Positions 11,190 through 21,788 of a stretch of DNA of 64,000 bases are shown piece after piece. The position numbers were made by a program, and so were the translations under genes. The first letter of the stretch is position 1; each line of letters starts with the position of its first letter. The notes under the pieces were generated by a model that was not told the origin of the DNA, did no database searches, and was given only the letters and a program-made list of their open reading frames with translations. This stretch comes from Amphibalanus amphitrite (lineage: Eukaryota > Arthropoda > Thecostraca > Balanomorpha > Balanidae). The stretch lies in contig NW_024881837.1 of the NCBI RefSeq assembly GCF_019059575.1, positions 402,501-466,500 on the forward strand. The letters are read 5' to 3'.

Positions 11190-12207
11190 TCAGGGGGGCG
11201 GCGGCGCAGGCAGGTCGAGCGGCGGCTCGGTCCGCCCAACATCCTCGATGAAGGTGACGACCTTCGTCGCCGGGCCGCCGAGGACGTCGACCAGGCGAGG
11301 GTCGACACCCCAGCGGCGGCGGCGGGCCACCTCATAGGCCGGACAATCGGTCAGTAGGTGCGCCGCGCTGTCGGGCTCCCCGCACGCGGGGCATTCGTCG
11401 TCGGCTTCCGGGCCAATCTTGTGGAGCGTGTCACGGGTCAGCGGTGATGTGCCGGTCCTCAGCTGGGACAGCGTCACTGACCCCAGCGCGCCAGGGAGTC
11501 GTGGCCAGGCGTGGGGTCCGGGTGTGGGTGGGCAGCGGTTGCCCTCTGTCGCGACAGCTCCCGGACATGGCGCGTGACGGCGGCCCGCGCACTCGACAGG
11601 TCGATCGGTGCGCTGTCTTGGTCGCCCGCCGTGGCCTCGCCAGCCAGGCGGTCGGCGGTTTCGTTGCCGTCCAGCCCGGCATGGCCTGGCACCCACTGGA
11701 GCACCGTCTCGGTGCCGTTCTCGGCGATGATGCTCAGCACTCAGCAGCCTCCACACCTCGGCAGCCAGGGCCATGGTATGGTTAGCTGGGCCGCGGCCGA
11801 GTAGTTGGAGCCCAGACCTTGAGTCGGTGAGGAGGCGGACCGACTTGGTCGACGCCAACTCCCCGTCCTCCAGGCCGGCCACAGCCGCGAACGCCTCGCG
11901 CATGGCGGTCAGTTCTGCTCTTAGGCTGGAGCAGACCGCCCCTGCAGGAGCGCGCACAGTCTCTTCTCTGTTGAGGTGGTGGAACTGGATCAGAGCCTGC
12001 GCCGCCCTGTTCCGTCCGCCGCGAGCCGAGCCGTCCGACCAGATAGTGACGTCCGGGTGCGGGAGCTCTGCAATGGCTTGCAGGGCAGCTTCCCTGCAGA
12101 CTGCAGGCGGGTCCGACCGGCGGGTGGCCACGGGCAGGTCCACCCTGAAGGTGATGCCGCCGCGGTGGCCCAGCCATGGCGGGTCGCAGCTGTAGAGCGC
12201 CGAAACC
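11190..12207 (-). pseudogene. LINE 3' fragment: RNase H domain and C-terminal zinc knuckle
   Basis: The minus-strand translation shows an RNase H fold: TIWSDGSARGG (first Asp), a SSLRAELTAMREAF block (Glu), LLTDSRSGLQLL (second Asp), then HAGLDGNETADRLAGEA in another frame. A C-terminal CPAC...HLLTDC zinc knuckle follows. Such RNase H domains sit at the 3' end of ORF2 in I-group and related LINEs. The copy is 5'-truncated, with no endonuclease or reverse transcriptase upstream. One frame break coincides with a 7-bp tandem duplication (CTCAGCA twice, 11733-11746); a second break near 11500 returns to the first frame. It is a dead remnant. The exact clade is not determinable from this fragment. 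Confidence 0.8.
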
Positions 12208-12313
12208 TGTAACACAATAAAATTGCAATTGTAACAAAGACCTGCATGGTCAGCACACATCTGCAGTGACTGTCATCCCAAGTTGGTATGAATTGGCACA
12301 AAGTTGGGTCATG

Positions 12314-12474
12314 GTAGCAGACGTAGCACAAGCTGTTGTGATATGCCATACCGCAGGACTAGGTCGTAGGTTGTAAATTTTAGGTTTAAGGCTGTAGTTT
12401 GTAGGTCAGGTTAGGTAAGGTTTGGTTAGAAAGACCCATTCTCATGCATCGGGCAGCTTGTGCTACATCTACCT
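12314..12474. mobile_element. Second small inverted-repeat element with GTAGGTT core
   Basis: An imperfect inverted repeat of about 20 bp (12314-12336 and 12455-12474, with a 3-bp indel) encloses a GTAGGTTGTAGG-like tract (12361-12426). Architecture and arm sequence (GCAGACGT...AGCTG) resemble the element at 2535-2755. Confidence 0.45.
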
Positions 12475-13320
12475 TACCAATACCCAATTTAAATTCCCAA
12501 AATTGATGGCAAACAGGCTTTTTGTATAACAAGTGTGGTTAATTGTTCTAATCCCCGCTGCAATATGAGGGTAACTGCTTTTCTACAATCACAATATTTG
12601 AATTCATATATGTAGGTGTTCACATGTTCAGAAAATGATACAAAATATGACACAATTATAGCTGCAACTGGATAGTGGATACCAACCTCAACTTAAAGTT
12701 TCTGCAGCCTTATAACCTAACAAATGACTAAATTGCCAAAATAAATCCCTCAGTACAATAGCTTGACTCTAAAATAACAGAAATTTTGCATGCAGACCCT
12801 GAAATGGAGGGTTTATGAAAAGTAACAAAAATAAACATTCACTAATATCAATATGTTGTTATAAATTTCATATGTAGCATAAGCGCCAATACTGCCTTCA
12901 TTTACAATGTTGCTACTGTTTTCCACTCACAAACGCTGCCCTCCGTGGACAGCAGCAGCAGCAGTGAAACGTCACCCGTGGTGTGACATCATCACCCATG
13001 ACGTAATGGAAATCCAGTTGTTACCAAGGCCCGTGAATCTGCACAGCACAAGAGTAAATTCACACTGCAAACATCAATGGAGAGCCCAGCTATGAGCCAA
13101 CACATCAGTCAAGTAATCTCACCTGAACAATTTTCATCTGCGACCTGCCATAGGTCGCAGATGAACGCAGATGAATATAGTACGAACACGGTGGTAAGTG
13201 GTGGCACGCTCCTGTCCTGATACCATCCTTTATTCAACAATACTGACAGTAATACCTGTAAACGCAATTTTCTGAGTCAATTATCGCATAAACCACGATC
13301 TAAACCTACTTTGCTTAGAA
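12475..13320. other. Non-coding; possible 5' UTR of the downstream LINE
   Basis: No gene is seen. A perfect 12-bp-stem hairpin (13135-13163, CATCTGCGACCT and its complement around GCCAT) lies 158 bp before the ORF1 start. How far the LINE 5' UTR reaches is not visible; no target duplication was recognised. Confidence 0.4.
13135..13163. repeat. Perfect hairpin upstream of LINE ORF1
   Basis: The stem is CATCTGCGACCT, the loop GCCAT, and the other arm AGGTCGCAGATG. Its role is unknown; it may lie in the LINE 5' UTR. Confidence 0.6.
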
Positions 13321-16300
13321 ATGGCTGGTGTGAAAGCCCCGAGCAAAGCAACAAGAGGTAAGAAGACGAAAGTGGCGCATGTGAAAACGTCGAGAGAAGC
13401 GAGGTCAGGGGAAAATGATGATGTGAGGACTGTTAATGAAGCTGAAAATAGCTACATTTGTCCTAAATGTGGGAAGGAGGCTGAGATGGATGTTATAGAA
13501 TGTGAAACATGTCATGAATGGTTTCACTTTGCATGTGCTGGGGTCACAGAGCAGCTTCAGGATTTGAGTGATATTGAATGGATTTGTTGCATGTGCATGT
13601 CGCAGAGCGCAACTAACTTCGCAAATGGGTGTGGCAGGCATGATACTGCTGACAGTGCACTGAGGGGGATGATCTCAGAAACAGGGGGCGATTCCGCAAT
13701 TAAATTTGGCATGATTGAAACTGGCCATGCAAACGGGAAGCATGAGACGGATTCAACAATGGTGCTCCGCAAAGACCATGCAATGGGGGATGGCTATATG
13801 TGTGAGGGCGAAGAAGGTGGTTGCATGAGAAGCACTGCAAATGAACTCGCACCATGTGTAAATGATGAGACGCATCTGCATGGGCATGATGATATGCATG
13901 ACACTGAAACTTTGACTGGGAGTCAAAAGGAGTGTGATAGCTTGCGGAGTGCTGTAATTATGCCAAGGGATACTGTTGAATCCTTCATACAAGCGGCCAA
14001 AGCTAACTCGGAAAAGAAGATAGAGACATTAGGGTTTCTGGCAGGTACAAAAGATGATGGAAGAGTGCGCGTCACATCAATAATAATACCTGAACAGATA
14101 GGAACAACATCAACATGTGAATGTAGACAGGAGGAACAAGTGGTAGAATGCATTCGAAAAGACGATCTCATTCTGGTGGGGTGGATACATACTCACCCCA
14201 TTTATGATACATTTATGAGCTCAATTGATGTACATACACAGTACACCATACAGAGAGATGTTAGTGAGGCATATGCCATAGTATGTGCAACTGAGAAAGG
14301 CAAAACTGGGTACTTCCATCTCACAGTGCAGGGCATGAGAAATGTTTCAGGATGCCAAACAGGAGGCTTTCACGAAGGTTGTGGTGAGGACACAAACTGG
14401 GAAGCAATTGAGCAACCCGAGTGGTGTAGCACACAGATAGAGGTCACTGATCTACGAAGCAGAATGAACAAAAAAGTTCAAGTCGATGCACAGGAGGGAC
14501 CCCAGCAGAATGAAGATGCTGGTCTGGAGGCAGGAAGAGCCTGCAGCAAGAACAACTCAAAGAAAAGGAGACCTGAAGAAAATGTGAACAAGGATAGCAT
14601 GCGTGAAGTGGGAAAGCATACAGAGGAGAACAGGAGGCAACAGGCAGCATTAAGCAATGCAATGCAGCAAAGTGAAGACAAGAGGGAGAAAGGAGAAGGA
14701 GGCAACACAGAGAAACTGAGACCAAGCACGTCGCAGGGCTGTGAAAGAAGCCAAGGAGTACAAAACTTGGTGATTGATGAAGAGCTGCAGGAAGAAGGTC
14801 GAAGCCAAGAACAAATATCGGTTGGAAGAAAACATGAAGGTAGGGTTGAAGAGATGGCCCAGCAGCACGGGGGACGGGAGCAAGAGGGGGATGAGGCAGA
14901 AAAAAGAAGCGAGGCATGCCAACAGGAAACAGTCAGATATACCAATTTAGTACAGGATGAAGGAACGCTCTGTCAAGAAAGTGAAAAGCATGAGGGAGAA
15001 ACTAGCAACAGAGAGGAAAATAGCAGAAATGAGAGAGAAAATGTTAATGTGACTGTACCAGGAAAAGGTGGACAGAAAGACCCTACAGGTAAACCGAAAG
15101 GCCTGAGAAAGGCTAGGCTAACTAACGGCGTACTAAAAAGTCCCAGAATTGGGTTAGCAGCACAAATACAGCAGCTCAAAGCGGAAAATCAAAAACTGAG
15201 AGTACAGCTGCATCAACTGGAACAGGGAAAAGAAGTGCAAAAGAATGTTGACCAAGTGGATGGTGGAAAAGTTCTAGGTGAAGGATTATGTGGAGCGTGT
15301 GCAGCATACCTGCTATGGCTACATAGACAAGAAGAAGAAAAGTGTGGAACTCTGCAAAACCAAAGCATGGATGCGGCAAATCAGCTGAGAAATGTGAGTA
15401 AACAAGGGAAGGAAAACAGCACACCAACGGCAAATCAACACTACAGGCAGGGACAAGAACAAGGCATGTTGGGAAACACATACCAACAAGAAGAAACAGA
15501 GAATGAAATTGTTGTGGTAAGCAGTGATAATGAAGACACACAGAAAGTGCGGGAATCAAGTAACTCCAAAAGAAACCAGGAGTTGACAAAGGACAAAACT
15601 GTACAATGCGACCTGAACTCACAGAGCACAGGAAAGTCGAGATCGAAAGTGGGAAATGAGAATGAAGGATGGGGAGAGAGAGAACAGCAAAGAAAGGAAA
15701 TGAACTGCCGCAAAGGTGGCATAGAGAAAAGAGGAGAGGACAACAAACAGGAAAACCATGAGGATAACACGATACATGGAAGAAATCCTCTGATGAGCAA
15801 CAACGTAGAGCAAGGAAGAAACAATGGTGCTACAGGGCATGAAAGAGGACAAGGTGGAAGACACCCACGATACTATAGAACTAGAGTGTTCGTCAATCAG
15901 CGGTATAGAAATAGGGACGAATACAGGGAGTACGAAGAAAGGGAATGGGAGCCTGTGCATCACTTTACAGGAGAAGACAACATGCGCAGGTTGAATGGAA
16001 ATAGTAGAAAAAACTACTACAGGACAGACAGGTACAGGGAAGGAGTGTATAAACAAGAACAACGCGAAGAAGGTAAGGGAGCCAGAGCGTTTGGAAAGCA
16101 GGACCTTAATGCAGACGGACATGACAAAAGAAACGGAAACCGCGTCCAAGTAGAACCACCCTATTACGGTAGGCGCTTCGATGGACACCCAGGTCAGAGA
16201 AAGTGGGGCAGACATGAGCATCATGAACCCCAAGACTGGCAGCTGAGAGGACAAAGACAGATGAACTGGAATGGCAACAAGGGGTGCAATCAATCACATG

Positions 16301-16617
16301 AGCGAGGGACTGGGAATGAAAACCAAGAATGTTCCAGGGACTATATGGAAGACGAACGTAACTATGGGACCACTGAGGAATGGAATGAAGAGGGTGGTGC
16401 ATCCGGAAATCAGCAGCAGAGGAGGCAGTACCAACAAGAAAAGTGGTACAGTCGAGAAGAGCAGAGCTGGAACTATCCGGAAAGTCGACGGGTCCGGAGA
16501 GAGCATGGGAATTTTCACCGGCAAGGGGCGAGTGGAAACCCAGATCAGTGCCCAGGTTGGAGAGGGAAAAGCTATGCCGAAGCCCTGCTGGAAGAGCGCA
16601 GGGTCTTATGGTACTAA
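13321..16617 (+). CDS. LINE ORF1 protein: PHD finger + AMSH-like JAMM metalloprotease
   Basis: An uninterrupted 1098-aa frame. Residues 47-92 form a C4HC3 PHD finger (C47, C50, C61, C64, H69, C72, C89, C92), a fold that commonly binds histone tails. Residues about 214-355 match the JAMM/MPN+ metalloprotease of the AMSH family: E235 in ETLGFLAG, H290-x-H292, then S300 and D303 in the exact HxHx7SxxD spacing. The second AMSH zinc site is largely kept (H305, C345, H351); the fourth ligand position is Gly353, with Cys354 next to it. AMSH enzymes cleave Lys63-linked ubiquitin chains. A leucine-rich coiled coil lies at about 612-640. The last 250 residues are rich in Arg, Tyr, Gly and Asn, suiting RNA binding. 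The long Glu/Gln/Lys-rich middle looks disordered. Deubiquitinase activity is inferred, not shown. Confidence 0.88.
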   Translation: MAGVKAPSKATRGKKTKVAHVKTSREARSGENDDVRTVNEAENSYICPKCGKEAEMDVIECETCHEWFHFACAGVTEQLQDLSDIEWICCMCMSQSATNFANGCGRHDTADSALRGMISETGGDSAIKFGMIETGHANGKHETDSTMVLRKDHAMGDGYMCEGEEGGCMRSTANELAPCVNDETHLHGHDDMHDTETLTGSQKECDSLRSAVIMPRDTVESFIQAAKANSEKKIETLGFLAGTKDDGRVRVTSIIIPEQIGTTSTCECRQEEQVVECIRKDDLILVGWIHTHPIYDTFMSSIDVHTQYTIQRDVSEAYAIVCATEKGKTGYFHLTVQGMRNVSGCQTGGFHEGCGEDTNWEAIEQPEWCSTQIEVTDLRSRMNKKVQVDAQEGPQQNEDAGLEAGRACSKNNSKKRRPEENVNKDSMREVGKHTEENRRQQAALSNAMQQSEDKREKGEGGNTEKLRPSTSQGCERSQGVQNLVIDEELQEEGRSQEQISVGRKHEGRVEEMAQQHGGREQEGDEAEKRSEACQQETVRYTNLVQDEGTLCQESEKHEGETSNREENSRNERENVNVTVPGKGGQKDPTGKPKGLRKARLTNGVLKSPRIGLAAQIQQLKAENQKLRVQLHQLEQGKEVQKNVDQVDGGKVLGEGLCGACAAYLLWLHRQEEEKCGTLQNQSMDAANQLRNVSKQGKENSTPTANQHYRQGQEQGMLGNTYQQEETENEIVVVSSDNEDTQKVRESSNSKRNQELTKDKTVQCDLNSQSTGKSRSKVGNENEGWGEREQQRKEMNCRKGGIEKRGEDNKQENHEDNTIHGRNPLMSNNVEQGRNNGATGHERGQGGRHPRYYRTRVFVNQRYRNRDEYREYEEREWEPVHHFTGEDNMRRLNGNSRKNYYRTDRYREGVYKQEQREEGKGARAFGKQDLNADGHDKRNGNRVQVEPPYYGRRFDGHPGQRKWGRHEHHEPQDWQLRGQRQMNWNGNKGCNQSHERGTGNENQECSRDYMEDERNYGTTEEWNEEGGASGNQQQRRQYQQEKWYSREEQSWNYPESRRVRREHGNFHRQGASGNPDQCPGWRGKSYAEALLEERRVLWY

Positions 16618-19600
16618 CAAGAGAAGGAGACACTGGGAGAAATTAAAACTCGTTCAGTATAACTGTAGAGGATACCAGAAGAGTGAGTTTATGCAAAGCA
16701 TATTAGATGAAGCAGATATTCTGTTGCTCAATGAAACATGGACTTCAAAGGCAAATCAAAGTCAAACCCTACTGACCGAAACACATGATGTGATTGCAGT
16801 AAGCTATGATGAATATATAGACTATGCCGTCTTACAGAACAAAAGTGGTCGTGGGCACGGGGGTGTAGCGATTATGACGAGAAAGGAGCTAGGCATGATT
16901 GAAGTGGACCACCGTGGCAGCACTAGGATTCAGGCGGCAATTGTAAAGGGCATGGAGATTGACATCCTAGTCATTGCTGTATATTTGCCGACTGGCACAC
17001 TTCAGAAGACAACCATTGAGTTTCAAGAGACAATAGATAAGGTGACAGGCATAATTGAGGAGTATGGTGAAGAGAAGATGATCATTGTTGGAGGTGATCT
17101 CAATGTGGACCTGACTAAAAACGTGCATCCAAACAAGAAGTATGTCGAAGCGATGCTAGCTGACTATGGATTAATGATTCCCTGCAACAACATAGAGGGC
17201 CATAACACATTTTACAAGAATGAAGTTGAAGCAACATCACTGCTAGACTATTTTATGGTTGACAGAGGTCACTCAATGTATGTAACAGAGTATAAGATTC
17301 CAGAAAGAAGCGCTCTCAACACGTCAGACCATGAGCCGATATGTGTCTGTGTTGAAATGAAAAGGAGATGTAAACAGCAAAAAACAGAGGAGCAAAAAAT
17401 TGACTGGGAGAAGGCACGAAGGAATGGCAGCATTGAAGCCTATCGGCGTTACCTATGGAAACATAGACAGACGCGAGTGGACATAGACAGTATCAACAAG
17501 ACCATTATAGAAGCAGCGAGAATGCTTCCAAAGAAGGGAAGAAGGAACAAGGCAAGTAAGTGGTGGAACAGCGCTCTCACGGAAATGAGACGAGAATGCT
17601 TAGCAGCTAAAGACAAATGGAAAGAATGTCCGGCGGAAGAAAAAGATATTGCGAAAGCGACATACAGAAGTAAAAAGCGGCAGTATATCAATGCGCAAAG
17701 AATGTATAGGCTACGTGCCCGAAAGGAAGATGATGCTAAAAAAGAGATAGAATGCCAAAAACTATCAAACAAGTACTATCAAAGAATACAAAAATGCGTA
17801 CGAAGAAGCAAAGTACAACGACTGAAAATTGAAGGAAAAGAAATCTACCAGCCCCTGGAGATTGCTGAGGCGTTCCTCCACCATTTTGTTAGAACAGCCA
17901 TGCCAATAGAAGACCCGTGTTTCGACAGGAAATGGAAGGAACATGTCACGGCAGTGGTCAACTTAACATGTAACAAATACCAGGAAAAAGGACGAGACTT
18001 AGAAGACTGTAAGCCAATAACAGAAGCAGAAATATCCAACATTATTCGAAGACTGAAGAGAAGGAAAGCACCAGGAACAGATAATATTATGGCCGAGCAT
18101 CTCATAGAGGCAGGAGACGCTCTTATTCAAGATATAGGAACCTGTCTCCAGGATATAATGAAAACAACAGAGATTCCAGAGAACTTCAAATGTGGACTAG
18201 TCACTCCAATCTACAAAGGACACGGAGGTAACACTGAGCAAACAGACAGCTACAGGGATATATCTGTCCTGACTACTGCCTGCAAAATATTCGAAAAGGC
18301 TATAATTCACAGACTAGGTGAGGAGCTCAAAGAAGCCGGAATACCGTCTGATTTACAATTCGCGTACCAAAGTGACAGGAGTACTTTGCAGGCAAACTTC
18401 ATCCTTAGAGAAGTAATATCTGCAAATAGAGATATAGGCAAGACAGTATATGTCGCCTACTTGGATGTGCGGAAATGTTTCAATTCGATTTGGCACGATG
18501 GTCTCATCTATAAGCTAATCACCAGCAATGTTCACCCAAGACTGGTATTGATACTCTACAATCTTTACAAAGAGTTCAGAGTCAGAGTGAAGGTTGCAAA
18601 TGAAAAGTCTGGGATGGGAAACATGCAACAAGGACTAAAGCAGGGTGGAGTGTTGTCCACTAGCCTGCTCTGTCTCTACATGCACGATAAGATACAAACT
18701 CTGCAGCAAGCACGTGTTGGAGCAAGAGTTGGAGATATACAAGTACCTATCATTGCATATGCAGATGATGAAGTTCTCATTAGTACAGATCCGACAGAGA
18801 TGCAGTTAATGCTCGATGTTGCATACAGTCATAGCACGAAATGGAGATATCAGTACAATGCAAGTAAGAGCAAAATCATGGTATATGGGAAATGCTGAGA
18901 TGGCAGAAGATGGTTACTAGGAAAAGAGCACATTGAAGTAACCACAGAATATACCCATCTGGGCGTCCATATGACCAACAAGGCTGAAGGAAGAAAGAGA
19001 ATCGAAGAGGGTATGAAAAGGGCGAGAAGAGCGATGTTTGCAAGGTGCCCAGAAGGCCTTAACGTTGCCCGTACAAGCCCACTGTCTCTTTACACCACAT
19101 GGAAAATATATGCTGAACCGATACTCCTGTACTCCATGCCAGTGACGATTTTCACAAATCAAGAAATTAACTACCTGGAGGTGATGGTGGTAAGACTTCT
19201 GAGGGCTATGCAAGGATTACCCAGAAGAACCCAGAACTTAGCTGTGTACATGATGCTTGGAGCGTTACCCCCTAAGGTGATGATAATGAAAGCAGCTATG
19301 CAATTCATTCAGTTTCTCGCTAAAGCAGCGCGGGAGCATGCACTGACGGAATACATGATACTGCACGGTGCTCTCAACAAGGACAGGAGCTCGAGCATAC
19401 TAAGGCAATGGGAACATTACTTTACCGCATTGAAGCTACCAGGCATAATACAAATGATGACAACAAATGGAGTACAGGGTAAGAGCTGGTATAAAGTTTG
19501 CAAACAAGCCATCAACGCGTATACTAAAGCAATGATTATAGAAGAAGCTAGCAAGAGACAAACTATACAGTGGATCGCCGATATTGCACAAAATATGGAA

Positions 19601-20119
19601 GAATACGAGCCAGCGAATCAATTCTGGCCGAAAAACAGACTAAGTGTTATTGGCAGACAAGCGACAGGCACGAGGATACGACTTCTAACGGAGCAGTCGC
19701 TTCTTGCCACAGGAGTCTTAAGAAGGCACGCTGAGCGAAATGAGATCTGTCCATTATGCATGAAAGCAACAGAAACTCTTGAACACTTTCTTTATGAGTG
19801 TGTGGAACTGCGGCAAGAACGTGAGGAAGGACAGAGGAGGTGGAATGCGAGGTTAAATAGGACTCTACCTGCGAAGCTGACTGTCCGCAATGCTGACTCA
19901 GAAGAGGCCTTGTTGATCAATTACCTATACAAGACAAGGATACAAAAGGAACTGCAGTCTGCATGTCGACAGCAGTTGAAACGAGCAGGACAAGAAAAGA
20001 ATCCTGTCCTCATCCTCCCAGTCTCTCCTTGCCCGGTGCCACCACTAGCGTCTTGCACAGTACCTAACGTAAAGGCTGAGATAAGGGACAGCAGAGGGTC
20101 ATCAGGGAGGACAACCTGA
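16574..20119 (+). pseudogene. LINE ORF2: endonuclease, reverse transcriptase, zinc finger; one in-frame TGA
   Basis: The likely start is the ATG at 16574, overlapping the ORF1 end by 44 bp in the +1 frame; the frame is open further upstream to 16271 without conserved content. Residues about 27-260 hold an APE-type endonuclease (VQYNCRG, LLNETW, VGGDLNVDL, NTSDHEP). The reverse transcriptase spans about 490-770, with KAPGTDN, a palm YLDVRKCF motif and catalytic AYADD near residue 728. A C-terminal CPLC...HFLYEC zinc finger lies near 1058. A TGA at 18896-18898 interrupts the frame just after the polymerase core, and the same frame then continues to 20119. All catalytic motifs before the stop are intact. 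I read this as a single nonsense mutation; the copy would make a protein lacking thumb/C-terminal regions. Confidence 0.85.
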
Positions 20120-20168
20120 TGGTGCACCCGATGGGTGGAACCGACGACTGAGAAGAAGAAGAAGAAGC

Positions 20169-21153
20169 ATAGGAAATACACTTATGACACAGGTATCGTC
20201 CAGCAAGCTTGCCAGGGTCACCCATTCCCAGGGCCTGAATGACGGACTTCGAAACGTACTTGGAACCAATCTTGTTCAATTTTGGCACTTCCGACTCACT
20301 TGAAATCAGTGCGTGCCCCCCATATGCACAACGCCGTCTTCTGCCGTCAATATTCATCTTGAAATTTAGAAGCCAAGGCGTACAAGCGCTCAAATCTCGG
20401 GCAACATGGCGTCCAAATGGCGTCGGCGACGGAAGTGGCGCACGTCGCCATTGCTAATATACGGTTTATAACAAAAACGAGATAGTTTTCGACAAATTTA
20501 GCCATTTTCCGTAAAACCATATGCTTAATGAGGTATATCAATCGAAAGTCAATACGCTAATCTATCTCAATCAACAACTTGTAGAGGCCAGCTCCCTCCC
20601 ATTTTTCAACTACCTCTTTACCATAGTGCCTTTTTTCATTCAGACATTGAAGCCTTTAGGGGCGAATTTCGCCTTTTTCCGTAGAACCTTAAGCTTAATG
20701 AAAATTAACATCTAACAGACAATTAAATACTGGTGCTAATTTTAATTTTTATAGAGGCCAGCTCACTCTAGATTTTTTATAGGAACGCTCTGTCTAAGGG
20801 CCATCACTTCTTATCAAGCACAAAATGGCACTTTGAAAAGCGATAATTTAATGTTTTTCTGTTGTTTTCCAAAAAGTTCATATCAAGAGAATGCAAAAAT
20901 CAATTTCATTTCTAAAAACATCAGAATTAAGTAGGTTCACTGCCTAGATACTGAGATATCCGAGGCTTCCTGAAGGCATGATGTCATACCGTGAAATTAC
21001 AAATTTCTTGGCAAGAACGAATTTTAATGAGGATAACTAAAAATATGTCTTTATTAAATCGCGAAACATAACTAATAGCAAAGTATTAGGAAAATCTGTA
21101 AAGTAGTTACGTAGCAAGTATCTTGCAAATCATGCTAGCACTAGTTGTCAAGA
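20169..21153. other. Non-coding; includes a diverged tandem duplication
   Basis: No gene is seen. Segments at about 20492-20610 and 20660-20775 share order and words (TTTCCGTA-AACC, TATGCTTAATGA or AAGCTTAATGA, TAGAGGCCAGCTC), consistent with an old duplication with a period near 160 bp. Confidence 0.5.
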
Positions 21154-21788
21154 CAGGGCTGTTCACGACGTCGGTTTATGTGGTTTACATAAACTGCCCT
21201 CGGGGCACGTTCCCGGCTGTGACGTCACACGGCGTTTACGTTTACGAAACACGAGTGTTTACTTAAACAGTGACAACTAATAAGCAGTTGAGAAGATACT
21301 GTAAAAGGTGCAAAGAAAAGATAATCTGATGGAAATATGTCCTATATCATGACATATTGCAAGAATAAGGACAGTTTTCATCACAAAATACCCACGACGC
21401 TAGACGCTGGTTAGCAGAGAACGATGCTCAAAATAGGTCTTAATTACAATGAAATAATAAAACCTCCCATTCCAGTCCTCTGCAACCCGTAAAGGGTTAT
21501 TTTGAAACTCATTTACCCACCTACCAGCCCCTGAACTGTCCGAATTCAATTTTCCTAACTCACAACTCGCCTCACGAGTTTGCCGCACATCGCCATCATT
21601 GTCACATAAACGCGTTTACGCGCCATGTTGATGCTCTGAGGCATCAACCGCATAAACGGTTTACGGCGGAGGTCTGACGTCATTGACGAGATGTGACGTC
21701 AGGATCAGATCGACGCTGATTGGTCCTTCAAAAAATAAACATGTTTACGGTTTATTAAACGGGATAAACCGACGTCGTGAACAGCCCT
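21154..21788. mobile_element. Terminal-inverted-repeat element, about 635 bp
   Basis: AGGGCTGTTCACGACGTCGG at the left and its reverse complement at the right form a long inverted repeat that continues into GTTTAT/ATAAAC. The interior carries many GTTTAC/GTAAAC and TGACGTCA words but no coding frame. The tip resembles hAT or other cut-and-paste MITEs. I could not confirm a target duplication: the flanks share only AAGA. Confidence 0.65.

Larger units (their letters stand above)
13321..20168 (+). mobile_element. Near-full-length LINE with PHD-JAMM ORF1
   Basis: Two overlapping frames (ORF1 13321-16617, ORF2 from about 16574 to 20119) are followed by a short 3' region and a (GAA)n tail at 20152-20167. 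ORF2 supplies an APE-type endonuclease, reverse transcriptase and C-terminal zinc finger, which defines an endonuclease-type non-LTR retrotransposon. There is no RNase H domain. The left boundary is unknown and no target duplication was found. Only one stop codon disrupts about 6.8 kb of coding sequence, so insertion looks recent. The clade is left unresolved. Confidence 0.85.

Noticed and set aside
14444-16293. Several long minus-strand frames across LINE ORF1
   Set aside because: Antisense shadows of the Glu/Lys/Gln-rich ORF1; they read as Ser/Leu/Phe-rich strings without domains.
18896-18898. TGA as selenocysteine or programmed readthrough
   Set aside because: No reason for selenocysteine in a LINE ORF2, the following bases are not a known readthrough context, and a point mutation is simpler.
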